DNA of 64,000 bases, taken from contig NZ_JAUSUT010000001.1 in NCBI RefSeq assembly GCF_030814215.1, forward strand, positions 5,022,001 through 5,086,000, in the 5' to 3' direction. Shown here in pieces: positions 17,055-25,471 of this stretch. Source of the stretch: Amycolatopsis thermophila (lineage in GTDB: Bacteria > Actinomycetota > Actinomycetes > Mycobacteriales > Pseudonocardiaceae). The first letter of the stretch is position 1. Every line of letters begins with the position of its first letter. The position numbers and the translations under genes are program-made. The notes beneath the pieces were generated by a model. It did no database searches. It saw only the letters and a list, made by a program, of their open reading frames with translations, and was not told the origin of the DNA.

Positions 17055-17555
17055 TCATCCGGGGCTTGGCCGGGTTTCCGTGCTCTCCCGGGCGATCAGC
17101 GTGTGCGGGGCGATGAACTCCTCCGCCGGCAAGGCCGGGTCCTCGATGCGCGCGGCGAGCCGGGCGACCGCGGTGCGGGCGATGAAGGCCGTGTCCAGCG
17201 ACACGGTGCTCAGCGACGGCCGGGAATACCGGCCTTCTTCGATGTCGTCGATGCCGATGATCGCCACGTCGTCGGGGACGGTGAGACCGGCGTCGAACAC
17301 CGCTCGCATCGCCCCCATCGCCAGCAGGTCCGAATAGCAGAAGATCGCGTCCGGGCGGGGCGATTGGCGCAGCAGGGACGCGGCGGCCGCGTAACCGTCG
17401 GCGCGTCCGTAGTGGGCGGCCGTGCGTTCCAGGGCGCCCACCGGCTTCAGTCCGCGTTCCTGCAGCGCCTTGCGAAATCCCTCGGTGCGTTGCAGCGGCG
17501 TCGAGTAACTCTCCTTCGGCTGGGCGCCGATCGCGGCGATGCGCGTGCGGCCCCG
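17055..17555 (-). pseudogene. LacI-family regulator, 5' half deleted
   Basis: Only the C-terminal half of a LacI/PurR-type sugar-responsive repressor remains. It starts abruptly near GRTRIAAIGAQPKESYST and continues through RPDAIFCYSDLLAMGAMRAV, VPDDVAIIGIDDIEEGRYS and LSTVSLDTAFIARTAV to a normal end. The HTH and the first half of the ligand domain (about 170-180 residues) are absent. No start codon with an RBS lies at the break. At about 17553-17556 the sequence passes directly into the similarly decapitated GH2 gene on the other strand, so one deletion removed both 5' ends and their shared promoter region. Confidence 0.8.
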
Positions 17556-18851
17556 GTCGAGCTGACGGTGGCGGAGGGGGAGACGGCCGACCGGCTCACT
17601 CTGACCGGTGGGTTGCGGCGGATCGAGACCCGCGGCGAAGCGCTGTACCTCAACGGGGAACGGCTCTACGTGCGGGGCGTGCTCGACCAGGGGTACTGGC
17701 CGGAGACCGGCCTCACCGCGCCGGACGACGAAGCGCTGGTGCGTGATCTCGACCTCGCTCGCGCACTCGGGTTCTCGCTCGTGCGCAAGCACCTCAAGTT
17801 CGAGGAACCGCGGTGGCTGGACCACGCCGACCGCACCGGCATGCTGGTGTGGGCGGAACCGCCGTGCCCCAGCCGGTTCAGCCCGGCCGCCGCGGCCGGG
17901 TTCGAGGCGCAGTTGCCGGATCTGGTGCGCCGCGACGGCAACCACCCGTCGATCGTGATCTGGGGGCTGTACAACGAGGAGTGGGGCCTGGACTGGGACA
18001 TCCCGGGCAGCCCCGAGCGGGCCGCCGCGGCCGAGCACGCCTACGATCTCCTGCGCTCGCTCGACGACACACGGCCGATCGTGGAGAACTCCGGCTGGGC
18101 GCACGTCAAGACCGACCTGGTCGACTGGCACTACTACGACGAAAACCCGCGCAGCTGGGCGGACAACCTCGCCGCGCTCGCCTCCGGCGAACGGGAGACG
18201 TTCCCGGTCAAGCTCCGGCCGGACGTCGTCGTCGAGAAGTCCTTCTACGGCTCGGCCGGCTTCCCGCGCACCGGCGTGCCGGTTCTCAACAGCGAGTACG
18301 GCGCGGGGTTCACCAGCCTGGAGCGGGCCTGGCACGTGCGCTGGCAGACGCAGGAGATCCGCCGGCACGACCGGTTCGCCGGCTACATCTACACCGAGCT
18401 GACCGACGTCGAGCACGAAATGGCGGGTCTGCTGGACGCCCACCGCAGGCCCAAGGACTGGGGCGGGCTGGACCCGGCCGACGCGTTCGCGCCGACCACC
18501 CTCGTGGTGGACCTCGTGCCCGCGCACGCCGGAGCCGACCTCCCGGTGCCGGTCGCGCCGCTGACCCTGGACGTGCACGTCTCGCACACCGGCCGGACGC
18601 CGATCACCGGCACCCTGCACGCGGCGTGGGGGGCTTCGGGCTCGCGCGGGCTTCCAGTGGCGCCCGCGGACTCCCACGAGGTGCGGGCGGAGCCGTTCCG
18701 GCTTTCGGCCGCCGCCGGGGTGTGCGTGCCGCCGCCGGGTGGCCCGGCGCGGCTGCACCTGTGGCTGGTCGTGGACGGCGAGGTGCGGGCGCGGACGTTC
18801 GTGGACGCGGCGGTGGTCGAGGAGCTGAACCGGCGCGGCGAGCGCGCCTGA
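17556..18851 (+). pseudogene. GH2-family glycoside hydrolase, 5' part deleted
   Basis: About 430 residues of a glycoside hydrolase family 2 enzyme (beta-galactosidase/beta-glucuronidase type) remain. They begin in the Ig-like domain (VELTVAEGETADRLTLTGG) and carry the whole TIM barrel and a C-terminal domain. Both catalytic glutamates are present: acid/base in WGLYNEEWG and nucleophile in VPVLNSEYGAG. The N-terminal sugar-binding domain (roughly 200-270 residues) and the start region are missing. The upstream open frame is antisense to the LacI remnant. Without a start and promoter it is almost certainly dead. The original pair was probably a divergent sugar-utilisation locus. Confidence 0.8.
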
Positions 18852-19154
18852 GCGCGGCAGCGGGGGAGACCGGTCCACATCGGACCGTCCACCCCGGCCC
18901 GGCCCGTCGCCTTGCCTACGATTGCAAATGTGGGTGGACCAAGGACGGCAGCGAGGACAGATCCAGATCGCGCGGATGTCGGCCGTCGTCCTTTCTCCTG
19001 CTCGCGTTGCCCGTCGTGGGCGGGCGTGTGACACGCCGGGAGAACGCTCCGCCGAGCTCGGCTACGACCGGGCGTCGGCGGAGAGCTCGCCAGGCGCCTG
19101 GGCGTCAGCCACGTGAACGGGTTGCCAGGCCGGTGTCCGCACCGTGCCCCGGGG
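18852..19154. other. 303-bp gap with no clear gene
   Basis: No convincing gene is visible. A weak hairpin (cggtcc 18871-18876, ggaccg 18882-18887) follows the GH2 remnant. Near 19083-19112 the plus strand reads ELARRLGVSH, which resembles a recognition-helix region of an HTH regulator, but nothing around it extends the match. It may be debris from the same decay event. Confidence 0.35.
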
Positions 19155-20030
19155 TCACTCGACCGCGATGCCCAGCACCTCGACGAACGCGGCCGCCGCG
19201 GGGGTCAGGCCCGCTGTGCTCCACACCAGGTGCTCGATCCGCCCGGGGGCGTCGGTGACGGGCACGGTGGCCACGCCCGCCAGGCGGGGCGCGTAGGTCG
19301 AGGGCAGCATCGCCACGCCCAGGCCCTCCCGCACGAGCCCGGCCATCAGCTCCGCGGTCGTCACCTCGAAGGCCACGTTCCGCGTCAGTCCGGCCGCGGC
19401 GAAGGCCTGGTCGGACTGGGTGCGGCCGGGTGAGCCTGCCGGGAAGTCGACGAACTCCTCGCCCGCCAGCGTCCGCAGGTCCGTTCCCGCGCCGGTCGCC
19501 AGCGGGTGCTCCGGCGCGACGACGGCGACGTGCCGGTCGTGCGCCAGTTCCCGGCCCCGCACGCCCTCCGGCCGTGTCGTGAGCGGCAATCCGAGGAACG
19601 CGACGTCGACCGCGCCCTCCCGGACCTGCTCGACCAGTTCGTGGCTGGGCGCCATCCGCAGCCTCACACGCACCTGCGGGTACCGCTGCCGGTACACGCG
19701 CAGAGCCGACGGCAGGTCCACCGCCGCCACGGTCGGGATCACGCCGACGGTCAACCGCCCGCGCACCTCGCCGACGGCGGCCGCCACCTCGGCCGCGGCC
19801 CGCGAGGCGAAGTCCAGGCACTGCCGGGCCTGCGGCAAGAACGCCTCACCCGCCGCGGTCAGCCGCACCCGGCGGCTGGTCCGGTCGAACAACCGCGCGC
19901 CCAGCTCCCGTTCCAGCCGCGCGATCTGGTGGCTGAGCGCGGACTGGACGACCAGGCACCGCTGCGCCGCCCGGGTGAAGCTGCCCGTCTCGGCGACCGC
20001 GACGACGTACCGCATCTGCTGGAGTTCCAC
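19155..20030 (-). CDS. LysR-family regulator, divergent from a DMT exporter
   Basis: A 291-residue LysR-type regulator. The N-terminal winged HTH (MRYVVAVAETGSFTRAAQR, VVQSALSHQIARLE) is followed by a type-2 periplasmic-binding-like effector domain (about 90-291). It starts with GTG at 20028-20030. The DMT gene starts 79 bp away in the other direction, and the gap carries a T-N11-A inverted repeat right upstream of the LysR start. By family habit it activates the transporter gene and represses itself. Effector unknown. Confidence 0.9.
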   Translation of the reverse strand: MELQQMRYVVAVAETGSFTRAAQRCLVVQSALSHQIARLERELGARLFDRTSRRVRLTAAGEAFLPQARQCLDFASRAAAEVAAAVGEVRGRLTVGVIPTVAAVDLPSALRVYRQRYPQVRVRLRMAPSHELVEQVREGAVDVAFLGLPLTTRPEGVRGRELAHDRHVAVVAPEHPLATGAGTDLRTLAGEEFVDFPAGSPGRTQSDQAFAAAGLTRNVAFEVTTAELMAGLVREGLGVAMLPSTYAPRLAGVATVPVTDAPGRIEHLVWSTAGLTPAAAAFVEVLGIAVE

Positions 20031-20033
20031 CCG

Positions 20034-20054
20034 TCCATCGTGTATCGCGATGGA
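20034..20054. promoter_or_regulatory. LysR-type T-N11-A operator
   Basis: A perfect 7-bp inverted repeat, TCCATCG-tgtatcg-CGATGGA, contains the T-N11-A core expected for LysR recognition sites. It lies 3 bp before the LysR start codon and 55 bp before the DMT start, in the only intergenic space of the divergent pair. Confidence 0.6.
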
Positions 20055-20109
20055 TCAGGTGACAAGGATGTATTGGACTCATCGATCGCGGCGGCCGAGA
20101 CTCGAGGAC

Positions 20110-20982
20110 GTGAACGACACCCTGTCCCGCACCGCGCTGACCGCCTTCGCGCCGGTGGTCTGGGGAACGACGTATGTGGTCACCACGGAACTCCTGCCGG
20201 CCGGGCACCCGATGTTCGCGGGTCTGCTGCGCGCCCTGCCCGCGGGGTTGATCGCGCTGGCGGTCACGCGGACGCTGCCGCGGGGCGCCTGGTGGTGGCG
20301 GGCCGCCGTGCTCGGTGTGCTCAACATCGGGATGTTCTTCCCGTTCCTGTTCGTCGCGGCCGAGCGGTTGCCCGGCGGCGTCGCGGCCACCCTCGGTGCC
20401 GTGCAACCGCTGGTGGTGGCCGTGCTCGCGGTCGCCGTGCTGCGGCAGAGCGCGTCGGCGTGGCGGTTCGCCTGGGGTGCCGTCGGCGTCGTGGGCGTCG
20501 CCCTGGTGGTGCTGGGGCCGGCGGCCGGCTTCGACGTCGTGGGGGTCCTAGCCGGGCTGGGCGGGGCGGCGACGATGGCGCTCGGGGTCACGCTCACCAA
20601 GCGGTGGGGGCGTCCCGGGGGAGTGGGCCCGACGGCGTTCGCCGGCTGGCAGCTGACCGCGGGCGGGTTGTTCCTCGTGCCCGTCACGTTCCTCGCCGAG
20701 GGTGCGCCGCCCGCCGTGGACGGCCCGGCCGTGTTCGGCTACCTGTGGCTCGGGCTGGTCGGCGGCCTGCTCGCCTACGTCCTGTGGTTCCGCGGGATCA
20801 CCACGCTGCCGGTCACCTCGGTCGCGGTGCTGGGCCTGCTCTCGCCGATGGTCGCCGCGGTCACCGGTGTCGTGGTGCTGGGGCAGACGCTCGGGCCGGT
20901 GCAGCTGACCGGGTTCGCCCTCGCCCTCGCGGCGATCGTGGCGAGCCAGCGGCCGGACCCCGCTCCGCGCCTGGCCGGTTAA
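20110..20982 (+). CDS. EamA/DMT-family transporter
   Basis: A 290-residue membrane protein with ten predicted helices in two homologous EamA halves. The first half runs from FAPVVWGTTYVVTTELLP and the second from GVLAGLGGAATMALGVTLTK. Such drug/metabolite transporters usually export amino acids, purines or toxic compounds. The GTG at 20110 is chosen for its position after the LysR operator; an ATG near 20050 would put the operator in the coding region. The Arg/Lys-rich end (SQRPDPAPR) follows the last helix. It is likely controlled by the adjacent LysR. Confidence 0.85.
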   Translation: MNDTLSRTALTAFAPVVWGTTYVVTTELLPAGHPMFAGLLRALPAGLIALAVTRTLPRGAWWWRAAVLGVLNIGMFFPFLFVAAERLPGGVAATLGAVQPLVVAVLAVAVLRQSASAWRFAWGAVGVVGVALVVLGPAAGFDVVGVLAGLGGAATMALGVTLTKRWGRPGGVGPTAFAGWQLTAGGLFLVPVTFLAEGAPPAVDGPAVFGYLWLGLVGGLLAYVLWFRGITTLPVTSVAVLGLLSPMVAAVTGVVVLGQTLGPVQLTGFALALAAIVASQRPDPAPRLAG

Positions 20983-20990
20983 ATCAATCG

Positions 20991-21020
20991 CTTGACTGAG
21001 CCGGCGGGCACCGGTTAGCT
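20991..21020 (+). promoter_or_regulatory. Candidate P450 promoter with shared CTTGACTGAGC element
   Basis: CTTGACTGAGC (20991-21001) supplies a -35-like TTGACT, followed 17 bp later by TTAGCT (21015-21020). The same 11-mer occurs in the promoter of the SDR/TetR operon, on the opposite strand at 23790-23800. This suggests joint control by the TetR of that operon. The -10 match is weak. Confidence 0.35.
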
Positions 21021-21060
21021 GGTCACCGACCCGGGCCGGTGTTGGAGGAGGATGCACGCG

Positions 21061-22260
21061 ATGACGACCGCAGAGGTGCCGGCTTTCCCCATGGAGCGTG
21101 TGGCGAAGTGCCCGTTCGATCCGCCGCCGGAGGGCATGGCGCTGCTGCGCGAGACGCCGATCACGCGCGTGCGGCTGTGGGACGGCAGCACGCCGTGGCT
21201 GGTGACCCGCTTCGCCGAGCAGCGGGCGCTGCTGGCCGATCCCCGGGTGAGCGCGGACGTCCGGCGGCCCGGTTACCCGAGCCCGGCGCCGGTGCGGCCG
21301 GGCGGGAGCGGGATCGGTTTCATCCTGATGGACGATCCCGAGCACGCGCGGCTGCGGCGGATGGTAACCGCGCCGTTCTCGGTCAAGCGGGTGCGCGCGA
21401 TGGCGCCGGCGGTGCAGAACATCGTGGACGACCTGATCGACGAGATGCTGGCGGGCCCGAAGCCGGTGGACCTGGTCGAGGCGTTCGCGCTGCCGGTGCC
21501 GTCGCTGGTGATCTGCGAGCTGCTCGGGGTGCCCTACGCCGATCACGCGTTCTTCCAGGACAACAGCAAGACCATCGTCCGGCGCGACGCGGCCCCGGAG
21601 GACCGGTTCGCCGCCTCGGCGGAGCTGACGAAGTACCTCGACGGCCTGATGGAGCAGAAGCTGGCGAACCCGGCCGACGACCTGCTGTCCGCCCTGGCGG
21701 AGCGCGTGCGGGCGGGCGAGCTGACCCGGATGGACGCCGCGCAGATCGGTGTCCTGCTGCTGATCGCCGGCCACGAGACAACGGCCAACATGATCGCCCT
21801 GGGCACCCTCGCGCTGCTCGAGCACCCCGGCCAGCTCGCGCTGGTGCGCGACGGTGACCCCGCGGTGGTGGACTCCGCGGTCGAGGAACTGTTGCGGTAC
21901 TTGAACATCACGCACAACGGCCGCCGCCGCGTGGCTCTGGAGGACATCGAGATCGCCGGTGAGGTGATCCGCGCCGGCGAGGGCATCATCCTGGCCAACG
22001 ACCTGGCCAACCGCGACCCGGACGTCTTCCCCGACGGCGACCGCCTCGACGTGACCCGCAACGCCCGGCGCCACGTGGCCTTCGGGTTCGGCGTGCACCA
22101 GTGCCTGGGACAGCAGCTGGCGCGGCTCGAGTTGCGCATCGCGTACGGCACGCTGTACCGGCGCGTGCCGACGCTGGCCTTGGCGACCGAGATCGAGCGG
22201 GTGCCGTTCAAGCACGACGGCTCCGTTTACGGGGTGTACGAGCTGCCGGTCACCTGGTGA
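21061..22260 (+). CDS. Cytochrome P450
   Basis: A 399-residue soluble bacterial P450. It has the I-helix oxygen-activation motif AGHETT (236-241), the K-helix ExxR at EELLR (276-279), and the heme loop FGFGVHQCLG with the axial Cys348. P450s insert one oxygen atom from O2 using electrons from a ferredoxin; no ferredoxin or reductase gene is adjacent. I prefer the ATG at 21061, nine bases after GGAGGAGG, over the ATG at 21052, which abuts it. It converges on the TetR/SDR operon and shares an 11-bp promoter element with it, so the P450 and the SDR may act on the same compound. Class resembles CYP105/CYP107-type enzymes, not certain. Confidence 0.9.
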   Translation: MTTAEVPAFPMERVAKCPFDPPPEGMALLRETPITRVRLWDGSTPWLVTRFAEQRALLADPRVSADVRRPGYPSPAPVRPGGSGIGFILMDDPEHARLRRMVTAPFSVKRVRAMAPAVQNIVDDLIDEMLAGPKPVDLVEAFALPVPSLVICELLGVPYADHAFFQDNSKTIVRRDAAPEDRFAASAELTKYLDGLMEQKLANPADDLLSALAERVRAGELTRMDAAQIGVLLLIAGHETTANMIALGTLALLEHPGQLALVRDGDPAVVDSAVEELLRYLNITHNGRRRVALEDIEIAGEVIRAGEGIILANDLANRDPDVFPDGDRLDVTRNARRHVAFGFGVHQCLGQQLARLELRIAYGTLYRRVPTLALATEIERVPFKHDGSVYGVYELPVTW

Positions 22261-22345
22261 TCACCGCGGCCTCGCGCGGGCGTTGCATGGCAACAGTCGC
22301 CCTGACCAACTCGCCACGAACATCCGAGCGAAACCCGCGGAGCGG

Positions 22346-22897
22346 CTACAGAATCCCGCCCAGCACGAGCTCGGCCACGGACTCGGCGGTGAGCGCGGGC
22401 GAACCAGGAGCCACCGGCGAAGCCGACGACGCGGCCACCAGCAGCCGCGCCGCTGTCACGTGCCGCGCTCCCGGCTTCCGGTCCCCGGTCACCCGCGCCA
22501 GATACCCGCTCACCGACGTGGTGATGCTGTCGTGGATCTCCCGCGCCCGCGCCTGCACTTCGGGGTGGTGCTCGCTCTCCCGGAACACGATCCGGTGCAT
22601 GGGCGTCTGCTCACCCAGGTGCCGCGACAACCGGCTCCACAACTCGACCACGGCGGCGTGTGGATCGGCGGGCACCGAGCCGGGCACCAGATCGGCGAGG
22701 GTCCGCGTCGACCGTTCGCGGATCAGCGCCAGCAGCAACCCTTCCTTCGTCCCGAAGTGGTAGAAGATCAGGCCCTGCGGCACACCGGCGGCGGTCGCCA
22801 GCCGTGCCGTCGACGTCCGGGCATAGCCGCGTTCGGCGAACAGCTCCTCGGCCGCGGCCAGGATCCGGTCGCGGCCCGAGGAAGCGGGTCCGGTCAC
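22346..22897 (-). CDS. TetR-family regulator
   Basis: A 183-residue TetR repressor. The N-terminal HTH reads DRILAAAEELFAERGYART, STARLATAAGVPQGLIFYHF with GTKEGLLLALI after it. The C-terminal ligand domain is all helical. The only plausible start is the GTG at 22895-22897, 15 bp after the SDR stop, so it is the second gene of the SDR operon. It probably represses that operon through the palindrome at 23781-23798, and perhaps the P450 gene too. Ligand unknown. Confidence 0.85.
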   Translation of the reverse strand: MTGPASSGRDRILAAAEELFAERGYARTSTARLATAAGVPQGLIFYHFGTKEGLLLALIRERSTRTLADLVPGSVPADPHAAVVELWSRLSRHLGEQTPMHRIVFRESEHHPEVQARAREIHDSITTSVSGYLARVTGDRKPGARHVTAARLLVAASSASPVAPGSPALTAESVAELVLGGIL

Positions 22898-22911
22898 GGC
22901 GGGCGAGTCCG

Positions 22912-23727
22912 TCAGAACTCCGTCACCCCGGCGTCCGGGGCCAGCTCGTGCGCGGTGACGTACTTCGACTCGTCCGAGGCCAGGAACAACACCGAGTCCG
23001 CCACGTCTTCCGGCTCGGTGATGGCCACCGGCAGCAGGTTCGTCAGCATCCCGCCCAGCTTCGGGTCGCGCTCGAAGGCCTTCGCGAACGCGGCGTGCAG
23101 CCCCTCGCCGGCCATGCCGGTGTTCACGCCCGTCGGGTGGATGCTGTTGACCCGGATGTTGTGCCGCGCCAGCTCCGTCGCGAACGCCTTCGCCATGCCG
23201 CGCACCGCCCACTTGCTCGTCGTGTACGGCACCAGGAACGGCTGGACCTTCATGCCCGCGGCCGAGCTGATCAGGATGATCGACCCGCCGCCGCGCTCCA
23301 CCAGGTGCGGCGCGCCCACCATGACCGTGTTCCACACACCGCGGACGTTGACGCCGATCGTGTCGTCGAAGATCTCCTCGGTCACCTCGTCCCACATCGC
23401 GGGCACGCAGATCCCGGCGTTGGCCACGACGATGTCCAGCCCGCCCAGCTCGGCGACACCGGCGTCGACGCCCGCGCGCAGCTTCGCCAGGTCCCGCACG
23501 TCGGCCTGCACCCGCACGGCCCGCCGCCCGGCCTCCTCCACCAGGCGCACGGTCTCGTCCAGGTCCGCGAGCGTGGGGGAGGAGTAGCCCACGCTGGGCA
23601 GCTTGTCGGCGATGTCCACGGCGATCACGTCGGCGCCCTCCTGCGCCAGCCGCACCGCGTCCGCACGCCCCTGACCGCGCGCCGCACCGGTGATCAGCGC
23701 GACCTTCCCCGCGACCCGTCCCGCCAT
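22912..23727 (-). CDS. Mycofactocin-coupled SDR-family oxidoreductase
   Basis: A 271-residue short-chain dehydrogenase. It has the cofactor motif ALITGAARGQGRADAVRLA, the inserted stretch after IAVDIADKLPSVGYSS, VANAGI, the catalytic Ser in ISSAAGM and YTTSK (Tyr and Lys). The GARGQGR opening plus the insertion after the second strand is typical of the mycofactocin-coupled SDR family, which holds NAD(H) tightly and passes electrons to mycofactocin. The ATG follows GAGGAGG. It heads an operon with TetR. Substrate is probably an alcohol, possibly made by the neighbouring P450. Confidence 0.85.
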   Translation of the reverse strand: MAGRVAGKVALITGAARGQGRADAVRLAQEGADVIAVDIADKLPSVGYSSPTLADLDETVRLVEEAGRRAVRVQADVRDLAKLRAGVDAGVAELGGLDIVVANAGICVPAMWDEVTEEIFDDTIGVNVRGVWNTVMVGAPHLVERGGGSIILISSAAGMKVQPFLVPYTTSKWAVRGMAKAFATELARHNIRVNSIHPTGVNTGMAGEGLHAAFAKAFERDPKLGGMLTNLLPVAITEPEDVADSVLFLASDESKYVTAHELAPDAGVTEF

Positions 23728-23770
23728 CGTGAAGCCTCCTCTTCTCCCGCGCTGCTGCGGGTCACCGGCG

Positions 23771-23799
23771 AGCCTGCCCCTGAGTGAGTGCTCAGTCAA
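23771..23799 (-). promoter_or_regulatory. Promoter and TetR-type operator of the SDR/TetR operon
   Basis: On the minus strand TTGACT (23794-23799) and CAGGCT (23771-23776) are 17 bp apart and match actinomycete promoters. Between and over them lies an imperfect 18-bp palindrome, TGAGTGAGTGCTCAGTCA (23781-23798; 7 of 9 half-site positions pair). It fits the TGAsTGA-type operators of TetR regulators of lipid and alcohol metabolism. Confidence 0.55.
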
Positions 23800-23906
23800 G
23801 ACGGCTGCGATCAGCTCGAAACGGCCACCGGCGGCCGGCACGTGTGACACAGTGGCCGAGGGCCTGCGCTGGATCGTCCTGGGCGGGAACCCGCACGGAG
23901 GGCCGG

Positions 23907-24464
23907 ATGCGCAAGCTGATCTTGGGGTTTTACGTCTCGCTCGACGGGAAGAGCGCCGACGGCGACAACGGGATCCGGGACGTCATGATGGGAATCGACG
24001 ACCCCGAGCAGGAGGAGTACTTCGTCAACCGGCTGTGGGAGGCCGGGGCGTTCCTGATGGGCCGGAACACCTACGAGATCATGGCCGGGTACTGGCCCAC
24101 CGCCGACCACCCCTCCGCCCGGGCCATGAACGAGATCCCCAAGGTCGTGTTCTCCCGCACCCTGAAATCGGCCGACGACTGGCCGGAGACCCGGATCGCC
24201 CGGGGTGACACGGCGGACGAGATCGCCAAGCTCAAGGCCGAGCCCGGCAAGGACCTCGTCGCCGCGGGCGGCACCGCGTTCATGCACTCGCTGATCAAGC
24301 TCGGTGTGGTGGACGAGTACCGCCTCTGGGTGCTCCCCGCCGTCACCGGCAAGGGCGCGCCGCTGTTCCCGGAACTGGACGAAGCCGTCAAGCTGCGCCT
24401 GGTGAAGAGCACGGCTTTCCCCTCCGGGATCCTCGAACTGTGTTACGCCCCGGCCGGCGACTGA
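23907..24464 (+). CDS. RibD C-terminal/dihydrofolate-reductase-like protein
   Basis: A 185-residue protein of the RibD-C/DHFR-like reductase family: MRKLILGFYVSLDGKSAD, FLMGRNTYEIMAGYWP, KVVFSRTLK, LVAAGGTAFMHSLIKLGVVDEY and LPAVTGKGAPLFPEL. These small stand-alone proteins bind NADPH and a pteridine-like ligand but their reactions are mostly unknown. The ATG follows CGGAGGG. It is convergent with the MarR gene, with a hairpin in the 32-bp gap. Confidence 0.88.
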   Translation: MRKLILGFYVSLDGKSADGDNGIRDVMMGIDDPEQEEYFVNRLWEAGAFLMGRNTYEIMAGYWPTADHPSARAMNEIPKVVFSRTLKSADDWPETRIARGDTADEIAKLKAEPGKDLVAAGGTAFMHSLIKLGVVDEYRLWVLPAVTGKGAPLFPELDEAVKLRLVKSTAFPSGILELCYAPAGD

Positions 24465-24474
24465 GGTCGATGCC

Positions 24475-24491
24475 CCCGGCACGGTGCCGGG
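24475..24491. terminator. Hairpin between convergent genes
   Basis: A 7-bp perfect stem, CCCGGCA-cgg-TGCCGGG, sits between the stops of the DHFR-like and MarR genes (gap 24465-24496), where it can end both transcripts. Confidence 0.55.
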
Positions 24492-24496
24492 TGGGG

Positions 24497-24976
24497 TCAG
24501 TCACCGGCGCCGTTCGTCAGCGCGCGCTGACCGTGGGCGTGGTCGGCGAGTGAGCCGTAGCCGTCCTCGAGGTCGCGCCGGAACGCGGTGCGGCGACGGT
24601 CGTCCAGGCCGGCCAGCAAGCGGTCCTCGATGCGGCGGACCAGCGGTTCGCACTCGTCCAGGACCGCGCGTCCGCGCTCGGTGAGGGCCGCGAGCAGGAC
24701 CCGCCGGTTGCGCGGGTCCTCCTCCCGCTGGATCAGGCCGGACTTCTCGAGCGTGAGCACCATCGTGTGCATCGTCTGCGGCCGCACGAACGAGCGGCGC
24801 GCCAGTTGCGCCGAGGACAGCCGGTTGCGGTGCCGCAGCGCCGTGAGCGCGGTGTACTGCAGCGTGGTCAGCCCGAACGGCCGCAGCGCGTCGTCCATCA
24901 GCGAGCGGATCACCAGCTCCAGCCGCTTGACCAGGTAGAGGGTCAGCGGAGCGTCCTCGCCGTCGTGCTCTGTCAC
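24497..24976 (-). CDS. MarR-family regulator
   Basis: A 159-residue MarR-type winged-helix protein: PFGLTTLQYTALTALRHRN, then SSAQLARRSFVRPQTMHTMV as the recognition region, and the wing RNRRVLLAALTERGRAVLDEC. It should be a dimeric repressor responding to phenolic compounds or oxidants. It starts at one of two adjacent GTGs near 24976, after GGGG. No co-transcribed gene; the downstream DHFR-like gene converges. Confidence 0.88.
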   Translation of the reverse strand: MTEHDGEDAPLTLYLVKRLELVIRSLMDDALRPFGLTTLQYTALTALRHRNRLSSAQLARRSFVRPQTMHTMVLTLEKSGLIQREEDPRNRRVLLAALTERGRAVLDECEPLVRRIEDRLLAGLDDRRRTAFRRDLEDGYGSLADHAHGQRALTNGAGD

Positions 24977-25015
24977 CACCCCATGCTGCCACGTGTCCGG
25001 AGTGGACAGCTCAGC

Positions 25016-25471
25016 AGACGATGCCGCGTTCGCGGCGCACGTGCGACCGGACTCCGTCGAGGCCGTGCGGCGCGGACCCGGCGATCCGGTCCGGTTCAGC
25101 GCGAACCGGCCCCGCGCGATCGCGCGGCTGCTCAGCGACCCGACGAGAGCCCGGCGATCTCGCGGTCCCGCGCGGTCAGCGGGTCGCTCGCGCGCAGCCG
25201 CGCCGGCAGTTTGTCCGCGGTGCGGGTGTCGGGGTGTCACCGGCCCGCCGCCGCGCGTCCCAGGGGAAACCCAGGAACCGGGCGGCCTCGGCGAAGGCGA
25301 GGGACCGCGTCGCCTCCCGGCCCGTGCGGTGGGCCCAGTCGCGGCGCGGGACCGCGTGCCCGGATCGGCCGCGGAGCGCAGCCAGTGCCCGGCCACCACA
25401 CCGGCCGGCGCGAGGTCCCGGCGCGCCCGCACTCGAGATCACCGTCGACGGCCGCCTGGTGCCGGAGTGAC
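25016..25471 (-). pseudogene. Decayed LuxR-type regulator remnant
   Basis: The minus strand carries pieces of a LuxR C-terminal HTH split over frames. One frame reads ARLRASDPLTARDREIAGLSSG and stops. One base later in another frame come LSSRAIARGRFALNR, together matching the usual LTxREREIAxLxxxGLSxRAIAxRLxLS pattern. Upstream fragments (AEAARFLGFPWDARRRA and neighbouring pieces) are in a third frame. No intact gene spans the 487-bp gap between MarR and the acyltransferase. At least two frameshifts are needed, so it is not functional as a HTH protein. Confidence 0.5.

Noticed and set aside
19083-19130. Start of an HTH regulator (ELARRLGVSH)
   Set aside because: The match is ten residues long and no domain continues on either side; probably chance or debris.
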